The notes: generated by a model from the sequence alone, not told the origin. Shown: positions 9,146 through 19,398, numbered from the stretch's first letter. The stretch: 64,000 bases of DNA from Ahniella affigens (GCF_003015185.1 NZ_CP027860.1:2170001-2234000); one strand, 5' to 3'. A program made the numbers and translations.

Positions 9146-10251
9146 TGACTGCTGCTCCGAATGAGGAAGGCCTTTGGATGCCTGACGACTGGCTGCGCCC
9201 AAAACTGATGCAAGTCAGAAAGGCGCCAGATGCGGCTATTGCCATCTTCGGATAGACCAGGACTCAACCAGCCCGCCAAGCACAAAGGGCGCAGGCACAT
9301 GGGTGCCCAAAGGTCGCTCTCCTCGACGTCAATTGGATAGCTCTGCCCCTTTAGCAAGTCTCGAACAGCATTTGAAAGTTCGGTGGCATAGGGTTTTCCG
9401 CTGCTGTCTTCTAGCATTTGAGCAAGGCGACGTTGCCAGTTCAGCACGACTGGGGGTGGATTGTCACGTAGTCTCCGCATCAACTTTGGTTGGTGTAGGT
9501 CCTCAATCGTCTCAATCGCTGAGAGAAGGCTCTGAATGAGCAGTGGTTGTCCGCCTGTCCAGCGGAGTACGGTCATGGCGCCAGCGCGATATGGTTCCGG
9601 TAGTGCTTCTGGTCCGCCCAGATGTCTCGCCAATAGCTTCGTGATTTCCTCATGGTTAAGCCGAGGAAGTCGCGTCACAGACGAGATGTTGGAGAACTCT
9701 GAGTAAACTCCAGAGTCGAACACTCGCTCGTCTCTGCCAGTAAAGTACAGGCCGCGGTCTAGTGGCGTTTGGTCTGAGAACCCTTCAGAGAGAGACCGTA
9801 TCTGTGCAACGATTTCACCACTCGCGCTCAGTCGTTCTAGATGCGCGAATAAAACTGGGCACAATTCATCACGCGGCCGTCCTTCTGGAGGGGAGGAATC
9901 GATTCCGACGTCGCCTGATCCTCGTAGCAGGTCGGTCAGACTAGAAGAACTGTTAGTAGTGAAGTCGTGAGATCGAAATTCGAGTCGCTTGTCATGGAAA
10001 GCAAAGAAGCTCGTCAGCCCGGCTCCTTCCTCGCCGACAACCATTACTGGCTTACCCAGCAATACTCGGTCAGTGCTGAGTGCATGCTCAAGCCGCGGGA
10101 AGATGTTGCGCCGTCCCAAAGCGAGGACTTCGAGTCGGTAACCTTTTGTCCAGTCTATTCGATACGCGCCGCCCGGTGCTACCCAGTCGGTCTTCAAGGG
10201 TTCGTGTGTTGCGTATTCGCCCAAAGTTTCGAATTTAAACGTGCGATTCAT
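9142..10251 (-). CDS. AAA-like protein with degenerate Walker A
   Basis: A 369-aa protein related to the AAA-like/Orc1-like ATPases common beside CHAT and propeller proteins. The P-loop position reads GEEGAGLT (73-80), so the Lys that should follow the last Gly is Leu79. The second half has a typical helical lid and winged-helix segment, with an LNHEEITKLLARHLGG helix and GGQPLLIQSLLSAIE, the motif that follows sensor 2 in this family. It overlaps both neighbours by ATGA: the giant propeller-ATPase upstream and the P-loop ATPase downstream. Loss of the Lys suggests it cannot hydrolyse ATP and acts as a structural or regulatory subunit, perhaps paired with the related AAA domain at the C-terminus of the giant protein. 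That pairing is inference. The gene shows no other sign of decay. Confidence 0.7.
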   Translation of the reverse strand: MNRTFKFETLGEYATHEPLKTDWVAPGGAYRIDWTKGYRLEVLALGRRNIFPRLEHALSTDRVLLGKPVMVVGEEGAGLTSFFAFHDKRLEFRSHDFTTNSSSSLTDLLRGSGDVGIDSSPPEGRPRDELCPVLFAHLERLSASGEIVAQIRSLSEGFSDQTPLDRGLYFTGRDERVFDSGVYSEFSNISSVTRLPRLNHEEITKLLARHLGGPEALPEPYRAGAMTVLRWTGGQPLLIQSLLSAIETIEDLHQPKLMRRLRDNPPPVVLNWQRRLAQMLEDSSGKPYATELSNAVRDLLKGQSYPIDVEESDLWAPMCLRPLCLAGWLSPGLSEDGNSRIWRLSDLHQFWAQPVVRHPKAFLIRSSSQ

Positions 10252-13200
10252 GGGCGAATCTTCCCCTTGTCAATTTGAGTCAATAGATTATTGGTGCGTT
10301 CCAGAAGGAGGTCTTCCAGTGTACGATTCTTAGAACTTGCGCGCAGTAGCTCAATCGGGTAAAGGTTCTGTGCGAAGCAGAAGTAGGGCTGCGCGTCTAG
10401 TCGACGGCCTGCCGATATAATCATAGTCAAGGTTAACGCGCTGAGTAGTTCCCGGAAGTCGACACGGTCTAGCCATTGACGGAGCTGGCTTCGTTCTTCT
10501 TCAGTCAGCGGGAGGGATTCAATGACTTGCAGGCAGCTCGCCCGCGCATCCTCGGGAGTAAACTCAGGGGCTTGCATGAGCATCAGCCGACGCCAATTGC
10601 TATCGCTCGGATAGTGCGAGTTGACCAGTGCAAGCAAGATCCACCAGACACCAGTTTCTCGGATCTCATTCGCGCGCGAGTCGCCGAGAACCTTCCTGAG
10701 CTCAGCGGATTCCAGCTTGTTCAGCAGTGGCGGATGTTGGTCCAGCATACGGCGCACATCATCCAAGGTGATCACGCCGCTGCCGCGCGCCACCAGTTGG
10801 GTGACCAAGGCTTGACATAGATCCTGTAGCAACCAAGGCGTGTCATAACCGGCTTCCAACAATAGCGTTTCGCCAGCTTCTTGATGGCGTTGGTCCAGCC
10901 ACTCCAAGTCGAGCGGCGGTTTGATGAGCCAGCCTAACAACTGTCGTGATTCCTCCCGTTGCAGTGGACCGAGCAGGAAATGCCCCCCGGTGCCGGACGT
11001 GAAGTGATACATTGGGCCGTGTATCGCTTGCAGCGCCCATAGGACCGGTGCATAGCCGACGAAAATGAAGCGCATTTCACTATGTTCGTGACGACCGCGG
11101 AGTTGTTGCAAGAACTCAGGGGAGTCTTGCAGCAGCCCGTCAATCTCATTGATGAGCAGAACAGGCATACGACCCATTTCGGCGGCCGCCCGAACAAACG
11201 CATCCAGAGCTTGATCGGTCGTAGGCGCGGGCGTGAGATTGAATCGGGCCAACTCACGGTTAAGCGGCTCCAGCAGTTGTTCCGGGTGGTTTCGGCCTTG
11301 GCTGTCGATTAAAGCCGGCAAAACATCACTCCGTCTACTGGCTTCAAACCATAACTGATTCAGTAGACTCGTCTTGCCCGCCTGTCGCGAGCCAAGAATC
11401 AGAAAACTACGGCGGGTTAAATGGGCCGCCACTTCTTCCCGAATATGCCGACGCCCAACGAAAAGGGGACTGTCGGGCGGCATTGCCCCAACGTGCACGA
11501 ATGGCGACAGTAGTTGCAAGTTGAGTTGCGAGCGTAGCGAGGCCCAGAACGCCCGGCGCGGGTTGCCGCTTCGCAAGATGCTGCGGAGGTGATCGGTGTC
11601 GATCACGGGCAGTCGGGTTTGCCGCAGCGTGTTTGGCCCGATACGCACTTCCAGCCATAAGCGCCCCGCGATCGTGACCTTTTCCGATTGTTTGGTCTCT
11701 CGCTGTAGGCTGACCGCAATGCCAGCGGAATTTGGGAGTCCTTGTTGTTCTAGCAATGCGTAGCCGTCGGTAACGGGATGGTTCAGGGCGGCGCCGGTCA
11801 GGCTCTCAATCCAACTCACCAGTATTGCTGTCTCTGTGTTTCCAAGCCAGATGCGGCCACTGGCATGAGCGAGCTTTAGGCTGGCACTCGCCCCCGGCTG
11901 CCACTGCGACCAGTCCTCGGCGCGAACATGCGCCACTGCAGACAGGTCAATGCCTTGCCACCAGGCATCTTCATCGCCCAAGGCTTGCGCGCAGTCACGC
12001 AGCGATTTGCCCTGGGCTCGTAAGTGTTGCAACAACTGCGCTAGGTCAGGACGTAGCAAATGCAAGCCGCCAACTTGGTGAAGCAGACCCATCTTTGCCA
12101 AGCGATTGAGCATATTCGAATTGAAGCCGCTGAGCTGCAAGAGCGCACGGGCTTCGGCGTTGAGCGCGTCCAAGTCTTGTTCTGGGTCCATGCCGAAAAC
12201 GAGCAAGTCTCGACTGACGTTTTGTAATCGACGGAGGCGACGCTGATCTCCCATCACCTCTCCCACGGTTGCCAGGGTTTTAGGTTGGTGCTTGCGCGCT
12301 TCCGTTTGGACCAGTTCTGCGGCGATCGCGCCCGAGGGAATCTCGTTGAGCCTGAGCCGCACTTTGGCCTCGGCTAAAGCGACTAGGGCCAGGAGTTCAG
12401 CAGGTCGAAGTGCTGCAACTTCGGCGCGTGCCCAGTACAGGCGTAGATCGTCGAGCCGGGTCCCAGCGCCGAGTAAGCGAAGATCTTCACCTGCAGTTGC
12501 GACTTGTTGTCTTGCCTCAGAAGGTGTACACAGTCGAGCTTGTGAGAGTGCACGCCAGTCCTCGTCTGTCCAGGTCTTGATGTGCAACTGGGCGGGATGG
12601 ATCAGGTCAATACCTGCCTTCAACAGCTCCACGTGCCACTGTTGTGCCAGAGGCGAAGGTAAGACGATCATCCAGCGCGCGGACGGCTTACTGGTTGCAA
12701 TCCGGCGCAACCAGGCAAGTATTTGTGCGCGGAGGGGTTGCAGAACCGGCTGCTGCAAGCGTTCAGCCAATCCACAGAAGTTCAGGAGCATCAGTCCCTG
12801 GGCGCTCGCTAGTGGCACGTGATCGGCCGAATAGCGCTGCTCGAAATCCAAGGGGTCGAGCCCCTCAATCGCGCGTAACACGGCATCAAGATCCAGCATC
12901 TTCGGATAGAGGCGGTCGGGGCCAAGCTTTGCGGTTGCGGCATCCAATGCGAAGCTTTGTGCGCCGGTCTGCTCGCTGAGCCACGCCAACACAGCCTTTG
13001 GTTGCAATACATCATCCAGCACTAGCAAGTGTGCGCCAGGGGTCGCATCTCTGATTCGTCTCAACAGCATCAGATCGAACGGCGGGCTGAGCAACGGACT
13101 GCGCTGGTCGGTATCCACGTGGCCAGCTACCTCATCAAGTGCGACCTGCCAAACGCTTACGTCAATCAACTTGCCATTCAAGAAACAGTGCAAGCGAAGA

Positions 13201-16200
13201 AACAACTGACGTGTGTCCCGTGGCGGCGTTAAGTCTAGTCGGCAGCGCCAAGGCGGATCGCTCGGAGCGACGCGGGTTGGGGCGAAGTCGAGTACCAACG
13301 AATTGGCTTGATCTTCGAGCCCTGGCAAATACCACTGCAGTTGTAACTCTGGGTTTTCTAACACGAATTTGCCGTCGTGGATGAACTCCAACTCCAGGCG
13401 CAATTGCCAGCCGGTCCAGCGCAGCACACGGGCTTTCAGTCGTAACCGAGCACGCGCCACCAACCTTCCCAACTGAATGTTCAGTCCTTCGCGATACAGG
13501 TCTTCGGTAACCCGCAACAGGGATTCAATCGCTACAGCCCAGGCAGGCCAACCGCGCTCGACGTCGCGTGGAAGCTGCCAACGCTGGCCCAGCTGCAACG
13601 TGATCCAAGCTTCCTGCTGCGCCAATGGCACACTGTCTTCTGGAATTGGGCCTCTTTGGCAAATCCCCGGAGCCCGAAGTGCAGCGGGAAGGGGTCCATT
13701 GCCAACCGGGCTTTGTGCACTGGCCGTGAGCAATGCGACGACATCCGCCCATTGCTCAGGTTGCAGTTCCCGGGCCGCGGCCATGGTGCGTAAGTAGGGG
13801 TGCGTCTTGTCTTGGGCGGCATCAATCCTTGGCAGTTTGCGAGTCCACCGCTCTGCATTGCTATTCCTAATCTGCCGACCCAGCGACAGATTCGGGGCAG
13901 GCCCCTTCTCTAAGTGCTGGGCCGCCTCGGTTAGCAAGTTCAAGGCAGGAAGTAATGGGTCGCTCGCTGGAATCAGAATGCGGAGCTGGCGCGCCACGGC
14001 CAGCGGTAGGTGATGCAGGCGCTTGAACCCGGTATCGATATCAGGCAGGGCATTCCACCACGCCTGAGCCGCTTGCAATGCAGCATCGGCGGCTTTCAGA
14101 AAAAGAGCTTCAATGGTCTTAAATTCGAATCTCTGGGACAACTCCTCGAAACTGTGCTCAATCGCATTCAAATCCTGTCCTCGGCGACGACGTAGCGCGT
14201 AGATCTCAGCAAGCATCTCGCCCTGACGACTCTTCGGATAATCTTCCAGTAGGTCCAATGCCTGTCGCCAAAGCAGGTCGACATCAGCGTCAGTGCGGTT
14301 TGGGTGCAATTCTCGTGCCATTGCTGCTACATCAGCGCACCGAATCAACGGCAAGGCAAAGTACTCGCTAAGCTCGAGGTGCTTGCAACTTGCCGCCTGC
14401 GCCAGAAGCAGCCTTCGTGCTTCCGCGCGCTTGACCTCACTTGCTCGCACCACACTGAGGTCACCATGGGCCAGGGCAAGCCCAACGAGCAACCTATCCC
14501 CGGGTTGTAGTTCTTTATGGGTAGGCATCAGCTGGCTTGCCCGATGTTGGTAGCGCTCGCGGTCACTGCGACGATACAAACTGAAACAGCCGCCTTCGTG
14601 GAGCACGCCAATTCGCTCCAACGTGCCCTCGTGATCTGCCATCAGAAACAGATCGCTCGGGCGCCGGCCCACATGATGCCGCCAGCTTCGGCGACCTTGA
14701 ACATCGAGCAGCGTTAACCAATGGGGGGTACTACAAACACCGACCAGCAACGCTGTGCCAGCACCGATGCAGTTTAAGGACTGGACGCTAGTACCAGCGC
14801 GGTAGGTCCACAAGACCCTTCGCTTGAGCGCGTCGAAGCAGTAGACCCAGCCAGCCTCGGTTCCAACCAGTAAGACGGGCTGATCTTGACCGTTAACTGC
14901 GCCAATGGCGAACTGCAACGTCACTGCATTGCTATCCAGCCGCTGGCTGCTTTGTGAGTAGAAAGCGTCTTCGCGAAGCCTCATCCAGTGCAGCTCCCGC
15001 GTGCGCGTCGCGGCGACCAGCTGCTGTCCCTCGGAATCAGGCAAAAGCGCTAACGTCATTGCCGGGACGCGTAGCGGAAACCGGCCACAATGCTGCGGGC
15101 CTTTGCCAGTCAACTCCCAGCAATCCAGCAAGACCTCAATTCCCGTTTGCCAAGCCAGCCAGACTCGCCTGCAGTCCAGATGTTGGGCTGCTGCTTCTGC
15201 AAAACCATAGAGCGCTTGGGCATCCCCATGATCTGGCGCCCAGTCTAGCGTCACCCAGCTCCCGTCAGGCTGGAGGTCTAGCAAGCTGACGCCAGACTCA
15301 TGCCCGATCAATGCAGCATTGGATAAAGTGTTTAGGCCGCGTAACCAATGAGGCGCCTTGAAAGGCGCTTCTTCCCCCACGCTTCGAGGGCGAATCGCCG
15401 CCGCTGGCAGCTTGTTTCGACGTTGTTCCTTTGTAGGGATCGTGCCACTCAGCGACTCCAGGCAAAGCAAGCCACACGAGGTCGCTAGCAGCCACCGCTG
15501 TTGAGCGCCATCATGAACACCTGCCACCGAGGACGCAACTCCACGCCATGTCGCCTCATGCAGGAACGGGCGCGTGGTCAAGTTCCCGATGGCTGCTGCC
15601 TGCGAATAGCCGACATTGCTGTCTTCGGCGGCCTCCCAGGCATTCCGCAGCAACCGATTTGCCAGATCCTCGCTAGACGATGGGCGCATACGGTCCAGCT
15701 GTTCCCGCACAGCCAAACCAGCCGACTGATAGAGTTTCAGAACATGGTCAGCTCGATTGGGGTCCTCTTGCAGTAGGCGAGCTAGTTCTTGCCCGAAACG
15801 AGTGCCGGGACGGTCTTGACTAGGTTGCCTCAGGAACTGTTCAAGCTCCATCAGCAAGTGGGGATGCAGAAAGCTCGCATGTAACCAGAGCAGTGACTTG
15901 AGTTTGGGAACCTCTGGTTCGGAATCGTCTTGCAGCCAGCATCGCCAGTCTTCGCCAGTCTTAAAGTCATCGAGAGCGGACTCAACTTGCTGATTCCAGA
16001 GTTGCCGCAGGCGCGCTTCGGGGACCTCACGCAAATGGCGCAGACTGCCGTCGCGGCAAGCCAATACCACCTCCAGCTGTTGTTCGTATTGCCAACAACC
16101 CAGCACTGCGACGCCAGCATCAAGCGCATGAACCCGTGCGGGCTGGTTCTTCCGGTACACGCACAACTGCCCTTGCGCTGAGGCGACAACCAAGGCTTCG

Positions 16201-16916
16201 CCATTTCGATCCAATGCCATCGCCTTGGGGGGTTCGGGTCCAAACGCCAGATTCTCCTTGTCCCAACTTAGTCTTCCAGTTGCATAGCGCGCGACGCCCG
16301 AAATGCCAGCGGCGAGCAAGGCATCGCCTATGTCGATATCCGGTAGCGATAAATCGTCGTCTCGCGCGTTTTGAATCGGAACATCGAAACATGCCCTAGG
16401 CGGCCGCTTCGTTTCGTCGCCAGGGGCTGGCACCGGCACCCAAGCATCGCGTCTGTCCAAATCCATCTCTTGAATAGGATTCAGATAGAAGCGGTCGTCG
16501 GCGTGCCAGAACGACGCTCGCCAATATCGGTGCTCCGGTGCTTTGCTGCCCTCCCAGCGACGGGTGCAAATATACACATCGCGCTCCCGGCTATACCGTC
16601 GGGAGTCGACCAAAATGTTCTTAATCTCATCTTTGCTGGAATCAAACTCCTGCAGCGAGTGCCGGCTCTGGATCTGAATCGTGTCGCCAACACTGATCAC
16701 CAAGATCTGCCCATCCGCGTTGCCGAGCAGAACATATCGATGGCCGCCCATGTCGCCGGTGGCCAGTTCTACCATGCCATCCAAGTCTTCAAGTGGCTCT
16801 GAGACATCCAGAAAAACGTCCGAAAGCACATTGGCGAGTTGTTCTAGAAGCGCCCAGTACTGACCATTCCGCGGTGCAGACCATCGTTCTAGTTCCAGCA
16901 AACTCTGCCAATTCAT
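10248..16916 (-). CDS. giant beta-propeller and C-terminal AAA ATPase protein (2222 aa)
   Basis: ATG at 16916 (M-N-W-Q-S-L-L-E) is preferred. The longer in-frame extension to 17162 is Thr/Ser/Arg-rich, runs through the divergent promoter into the kinase gene, and lacks protein character. Residues 1 to about 850 contain repeated beta-strand blades typical of WD40/PQQ-type propellers (for example near 220-300 and 680-830). A long helical region and a second beta-rich region follow. At 1838-1850 comes LGSRQAGKTSLL (Walker A), then LLINEID (Walker B, near 1917), and a helical lid near 2000-2080. The AAA module resembles that of the downstream 369-aa protein but keeps its catalytic Lys. STAND proteins usually place the NTPase before the sensor repeats; here the propellers come first. 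It heads the four-gene operon. It may sense a ligand or partner and switch the ATPase-deaminase pair; that is inference. Confidence 0.75.
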   Translation of the reverse strand: MNWQSLLELERWSAPRNGQYWALLEQLANVLSDVFLDVSEPLEDLDGMVELATGDMGGHRYVLLGNADGQILVISVGDTIQIQSRHSLQEFDSSKDEIKNILVDSRRYSRERDVYICTRRWEGSKAPEHRYWRASFWHADDRFYLNPIQEMDLDRRDAWVPVPAPGDETKRPPRACFDVPIQNARDDDLSLPDIDIGDALLAAGISGVARYATGRLSWDKENLAFGPEPPKAMALDRNGEALVVASAQGQLCVYRKNQPARVHALDAGVAVLGCWQYEQQLEVVLACRDGSLRHLREVPEARLRQLWNQQVESALDDFKTGEDWRCWLQDDSEPEVPKLKSLLWLHASFLHPHLLMELEQFLRQPSQDRPGTRFGQELARLLQEDPNRADHVLKLYQSAGLAVREQLDRMRPSSSEDLANRLLRNAWEAAEDSNVGYSQAAAIGNLTTRPFLHEATWRGVASSVAGVHDGAQQRWLLATSCGLLCLESLSGTIPTKEQRRNKLPAAAIRPRSVGEEAPFKAPHWLRGLNTLSNAALIGHESGVSLLDLQPDGSWVTLDWAPDHGDAQALYGFAEAAAQHLDCRRVWLAWQTGIEVLLDCWELTGKGPQHCGRFPLRVPAMTLALLPDSEGQQLVAATRTRELHWMRLREDAFYSQSSQRLDSNAVTLQFAIGAVNGQDQPVLLVGTEAGWVYCFDALKRRVLWTYRAGTSVQSLNCIGAGTALLVGVCSTPHWLTLLDVQGRRSWRHHVGRRPSDLFLMADHEGTLERIGVLHEGGCFSLYRRSDRERYQHRASQLMPTHKELQPGDRLLVGLALAHGDLSVVRASEVKRAEARRLLLAQAASCKHLELSEYFALPLIRCADVAAMARELHPNRTDADVDLLWRQALDLLEDYPKSRQGEMLAEIYALRRRRGQDLNAIEHSFEELSQRFEFKTIEALFLKAADAALQAAQAWWNALPDIDTGFKRLHHLPLAVARQLRILIPASDPLLPALNLLTEAAQHLEKGPAPNLSLGRQIRNSNAERWTRKLPRIDAAQDKTHPYLRTMAAARELQPEQWADVVALLTASAQSPVGNGPLPAALRAPGICQRGPIPEDSVPLAQQEAWITLQLGQRWQLPRDVERGWPAWAVAIESLLRVTEDLYREGLNIQLGRLVARARLRLKARVLRWTGWQLRLELEFIHDGKFVLENPELQLQWYLPGLEDQANSLVLDFAPTRVAPSDPPWRCRLDLTPPRDTRQLFLRLHCFLNGKLIDVSVWQVALDEVAGHVDTDQRSPLLSPPFDLMLLRRIRDATPGAHLLVLDDVLQPKAVLAWLSEQTGAQSFALDAATAKLGPDRLYPKMLDLDAVLRAIEGLDPLDFEQRYSADHVPLASAQGLMLLNFCGLAERLQQPVLQPLRAQILAWLRRIATSKPSARWMIVLPSPLAQQWHVELLKAGIDLIHPAQLHIKTWTDEDWRALSQARLCTPSEARQQVATAGEDLRLLGAGTRLDDLRLYWARAEVAALRPAELLALVALAEAKVRLRLNEIPSGAIAAELVQTEARKHQPKTLATVGEVMGDQRRLRRLQNVSRDLLVFGMDPEQDLDALNAEARALLQLSGFNSNMLNRLAKMGLLHQVGGLHLLRPDLAQLLQHLRAQGKSLRDCAQALGDEDAWWQGIDLSAVAHVRAEDWSQWQPGASASLKLAHASGRIWLGNTETAILVSWIESLTGAALNHPVTDGYALLEQQGLPNSAGIAVSLQRETKQSEKVTIAGRLWLEVRIGPNTLRQTRLPVIDTDHLRSILRSGNPRRAFWASLRSQLNLQLLSPFVHVGAMPPDSPLFVGRRHIREEVAAHLTRRSFLILGSRQAGKTSLLNQLWFEASRRSDVLPALIDSQGRNHPEQLLEPLNRELARFNLTPAPTTDQALDAFVRAAAEMGRMPVLLINEIDGLLQDSPEFLQQLRGRHEHSEMRFIFVGYAPVLWALQAIHGPMYHFTSGTGGHFLLGPLQREESRQLLGWLIKPPLDLEWLDQRHQEAGETLLLEAGYDTPWLLQDLCQALVTQLVARGSGVITLDDVRRMLDQHPPLLNKLESAELRKVLGDSRANEIRETGVWWILLALVNSHYPSDSNWRRLMLMQAPEFTPEDARASCLQVIESLPLTEEERSQLRQWLDRVDFRELLSALTLTMIISAGRRLDAQPYFCFAQNLYPIELLRASSKNRTLEDLLLERTNNLLTQIDKGKIRP

Positions 16917-16958
16917 CGCGTTCCCCAGGACACAAGTAATCCAGCTTTCAAGAAAAGC

Positions 16959-16976
16959 CGTCGTAACGCTACGACG
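16959..16976. promoter_or_regulatory. inverted repeat in divergent promoter region
   Basis: CGTCGTA and TACGACG form a perfect 7-bp inverted repeat around ACGC. It lies in the 121-bp gap between the giant-protein ATG (16916) and the kinase TTG (17038), just upstream of the kinase -35 box. It could be an operator acting on both directions. No regulator is shown to bind it. Confidence 0.4.
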
Positions 16977-16982
16977 TAAAGC

Positions 16983-17012
16983 TTGAACGCGCGGCTTCGG
17001 GCGCAGTATGCT
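16983..17012 (+). promoter_or_regulatory. sigma70-like promoter of the sensor kinase
   Basis: TTGAAC (16983-16988) and TATGCT (17007-17012) are separated by 18 bp. A start near 17019 would give a leader of about 20 nt carrying the GAGG ribosome site at 17026-17029 before the TTG start codon. Confidence 0.45.
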
Positions 17013-17037
17013 CAGGCTTTGAGCTGAGGTCAACCGC

Positions 17038-19398
17038 TTGGGCTGGCTAAGAAAGGCTTCAGGTTTTTCCGTTGCGGCGACGCTGCTGCTGATGGGTATC
17101 TTTGGTTTCGTTGTTAGCCTGACTCGTGAGCCGGAGACCGTCGTTGTCGTAGTTGCGCGCAAGCAGGCTCGTGCACTGCCGCCTTTCGAGTACGTTACCG
17201 ACCGTGATCGCCTGCTCGGTTTGGTGTTCGAGCCGCTGTGTCCACCACCCCAAGGGCAGCGGCCCCTTCAGATACCTGTCCCGGCGGTGGCCGAGTGCAG
17301 GTCGCGTGAAGACCATGTGCAGATTAAATTGCGATCTGATGCCAACTGGCATGGGCAGCGGCTGACCGCGGAAACGGTGAAGGCACTATTGGATGATCAT
17401 GAAGTGCGCATGGCTCAGGCAGTCACTGGGACGCCGAAGCTTTGGAGTAAGATCTCGATCTTAAGCAGAGATGAACTGCAATTGCAGGTTCCGAGTAACT
17501 CCAAGAGCGCGCATGCTTTGAGCTTTGCGCTTTCAGAAATTCACTTGGCTGCCGAGCAAGACGGATGCCGCATCGGTACTGGGGATTGGTCTGAAACCCG
17601 CTGCACTCAGGAGGACTTTAGTTTTAAGAAGAGGCTATTGCCGCCAGCGTTGCGCGACAGTCCGTATGTCCGGGATGTCGCACTGTTGGAGCAAAATCAA
17701 TGGCTGCGCCGGCGCCGGGTGCTGGTGGTTGGTTTGGACTCCGAAAAGAGCGAGTTAGAGGGGCAATCTGTGTTGATCCAGCCGTTAGCCCTGGCTCTAA
17801 GTGCCGAAGCGGGTCAACGGGTTCACTTGATCCGTGGTCTCGAAGACCCGGAGATTCAAGCACTTCGGGTGAAGTTATCGGCAGCAGCGGATTGGTCGTT
17901 GCTTAGCCGGCGGGGAGATCGCAGTACTTGGCTGGTTGCGCGTCCAAGCTTACCGAAACAGCGACGCTTGGAGCTTCTGAGTGCGGCTGGGAAAGTCCTG
18001 AGCCAGCCTTCATACTTTGACGAGAACAGTGGCTCTCCATCGCGCTCCCTGCTACCGCAAGTGTACCCACCGATGGTCTTCTCGGGGGCCTCCAACGACG
18101 GGTCAAGCTGCCCCGCCGACGATGCAGTGTCTTCGGACGACTTCGACCGCATGAACGCAGTTCCGGTGCTTTTGACGCACACGCGATGGCGCGGGCTCGC
18201 TGCAAGGCTGGCCGAAAGAAGTGACGCCAATCTGGAAGTCGTGGTCCTCGACGCCGAGAAGGAGTCGAGTCGTCGCCGAGCCTGGGGCTATGAACTCTCG
18301 ATCCAATCGCCCGTGGCCCAGGATGACAGCCACCCGTCGCGTGTGTTTGCCGATAATTTGGCCTCTTGGTTCCCGACAGATCATCCGTTGTTCGAGTTGG
18401 CGCAAGAGGTTGCTGAGGATGAAGCGCAGAATCCTGCAGCCGCTGTGGACCGCCTGAAGCATTTGATGCGATGTCTCGATAGCTACATGGTGCCGATCAG
18501 CAATCCGCCAACCTGGGCTCTGGTTCATCAGGACTTGCGCGGTTGGAACGCAGCTGCCGATTGGTTGAACCCAGAGGACGTGGGCTTGCGGAGCTATGAG
18601 TATCGCAACTTGGGTTGGTGGGGAATAGGCTTGATGGGTCTCGGCGTATTGCTGTTCGGTCTGCTGCTTCGTCATAATGCATATCGCGCGCGGAGTGCGG
18701 CAAACATTGCAAGCTTTCATCATGACCTTTCCTCACCTCTGGCGAGTATTCGCGCCGAGGCTGAGTACCTGCGTGAAAGTTTGTCGGCGCAGGCGTCGCC
18801 AGCACCAGAAAGCCTTCAGGATGTTGCCGACTTTATCGATCAACAGACCAGCCATGTCGTCGATTTGGTGGATAACTTACGAACCACTAGTAGCCCCGAA
18901 GGTTGGCTCTTCGAGCAGGACGCGACTTGTGAGCTGGCGCCTGTTTTGCGAGCTGAGGTAGAGGCAATGCAGCGTCGCGCAAAACGGGAAGGGCTAGTTC
19001 TGAACATCCAGGCGCCACAGATGGAAGTTCGAGTTGCGCTGGGTTCCAGCAGTCTCCGGCGTGTGCTGAGAAATTTGCTGGACAATGCCTACAAATATCG
19101 GGGCCAAGGGATTGAAACAGTTAGTATTCGTATCCAAACGGCTCTCAAGGCCAAGGAACTTGTGATCGATATTGAGGACGACGGTCAGGGCTTTGACGAT
19201 TTTCCGACAAGTCAGCATTTTGTGCCGCGCCAGCGGGGGGGGCGCGCCAGGGAACATCAGTTGCCTGGTCAAGGGTTGGGATTGAGCAGTGCGCAACGTT
19301 TGCTCCACGCAGCGGGTGGTAGAGTTGAGGTCAATCATTGCAGCAAGCCCACCCGAGTTAGATTGCGCTTGCCGGTGGCTGACAGGAGCGAAACATGA
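17038..19398 (+). CDS. membrane histidine kinase with solute-binding-protein-like sensor domain
   Basis: TTG at 17038 is accepted: GAGG lies 8 nt upstream and the frame opens directly into a membrane anchor (about 8-28). Residues 40-515 are exported and resemble family-5 (peptide/nickel) solute-binding proteins: a KLRSDANWHGQRLTAETVK stretch near 96-114 matches the family's typical LR-W-G-T-A-V pattern. A second membrane span lies at about 526-546. The cytoplasmic part has an H-box FHHDLSSPLAS (phospho-acceptor His561 or His562), an N-box with NLLDNAYKY, and DDGQGF and GQGLGL ATP-lid motifs. The sensor probably reads a small periplasmic ligand. The gene overlaps the response regulator by 4 bp and diverges from the giant-protein operon, so control of that operon is plausible but unproven. 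The kinase call is firm; the SBP-like sensor call is good but not certain. Confidence 0.85.
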   Translation: MGWLRKASGFSVAATLLLMGIFGFVVSLTREPETVVVVVARKQARALPPFEYVTDRDRLLGLVFEPLCPPPQGQRPLQIPVPAVAECRSREDHVQIKLRSDANWHGQRLTAETVKALLDDHEVRMAQAVTGTPKLWSKISILSRDELQLQVPSNSKSAHALSFALSEIHLAAEQDGCRIGTGDWSETRCTQEDFSFKKRLLPPALRDSPYVRDVALLEQNQWLRRRRVLVVGLDSEKSELEGQSVLIQPLALALSAEAGQRVHLIRGLEDPEIQALRVKLSAAADWSLLSRRGDRSTWLVARPSLPKQRRLELLSAAGKVLSQPSYFDENSGSPSRSLLPQVYPPMVFSGASNDGSSCPADDAVSSDDFDRMNAVPVLLTHTRWRGLAARLAERSDANLEVVVLDAEKESSRRRAWGYELSIQSPVAQDDSHPSRVFADNLASWFPTDHPLFELAQEVAEDEAQNPAAAVDRLKHLMRCLDSYMVPISNPPTWALVHQDLRGWNAAADWLNPEDVGLRSYEYRNLGWWGIGLMGLGVLLFGLLLRHNAYRARSAANIASFHHDLSSPLASIRAEAEYLRESLSAQASPAPESLQDVADFIDQQTSHVVDLVDNLRTTSSPEGWLFEQDATCELAPVLRAEVEAMQRRAKREGLVLNIQAPQMEVRVALGSSSLRRVLRNLLDNAYKYRGQGIETVSIRIQTALKAKELVIDIEDDGQGFDDFPTSQHFVPRQRGGRAREHQLPGQGLGLSSAQRLLHAAGGRVEVNHCSKPTRVRLRLPVADRSET

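Noticed and set aside
16917-17162. N-terminal extension of the giant protein to 17162
   Set aside because: Low-complexity Thr/Ser/Arg sequence that overlaps the divergent kinase gene and its promoter.
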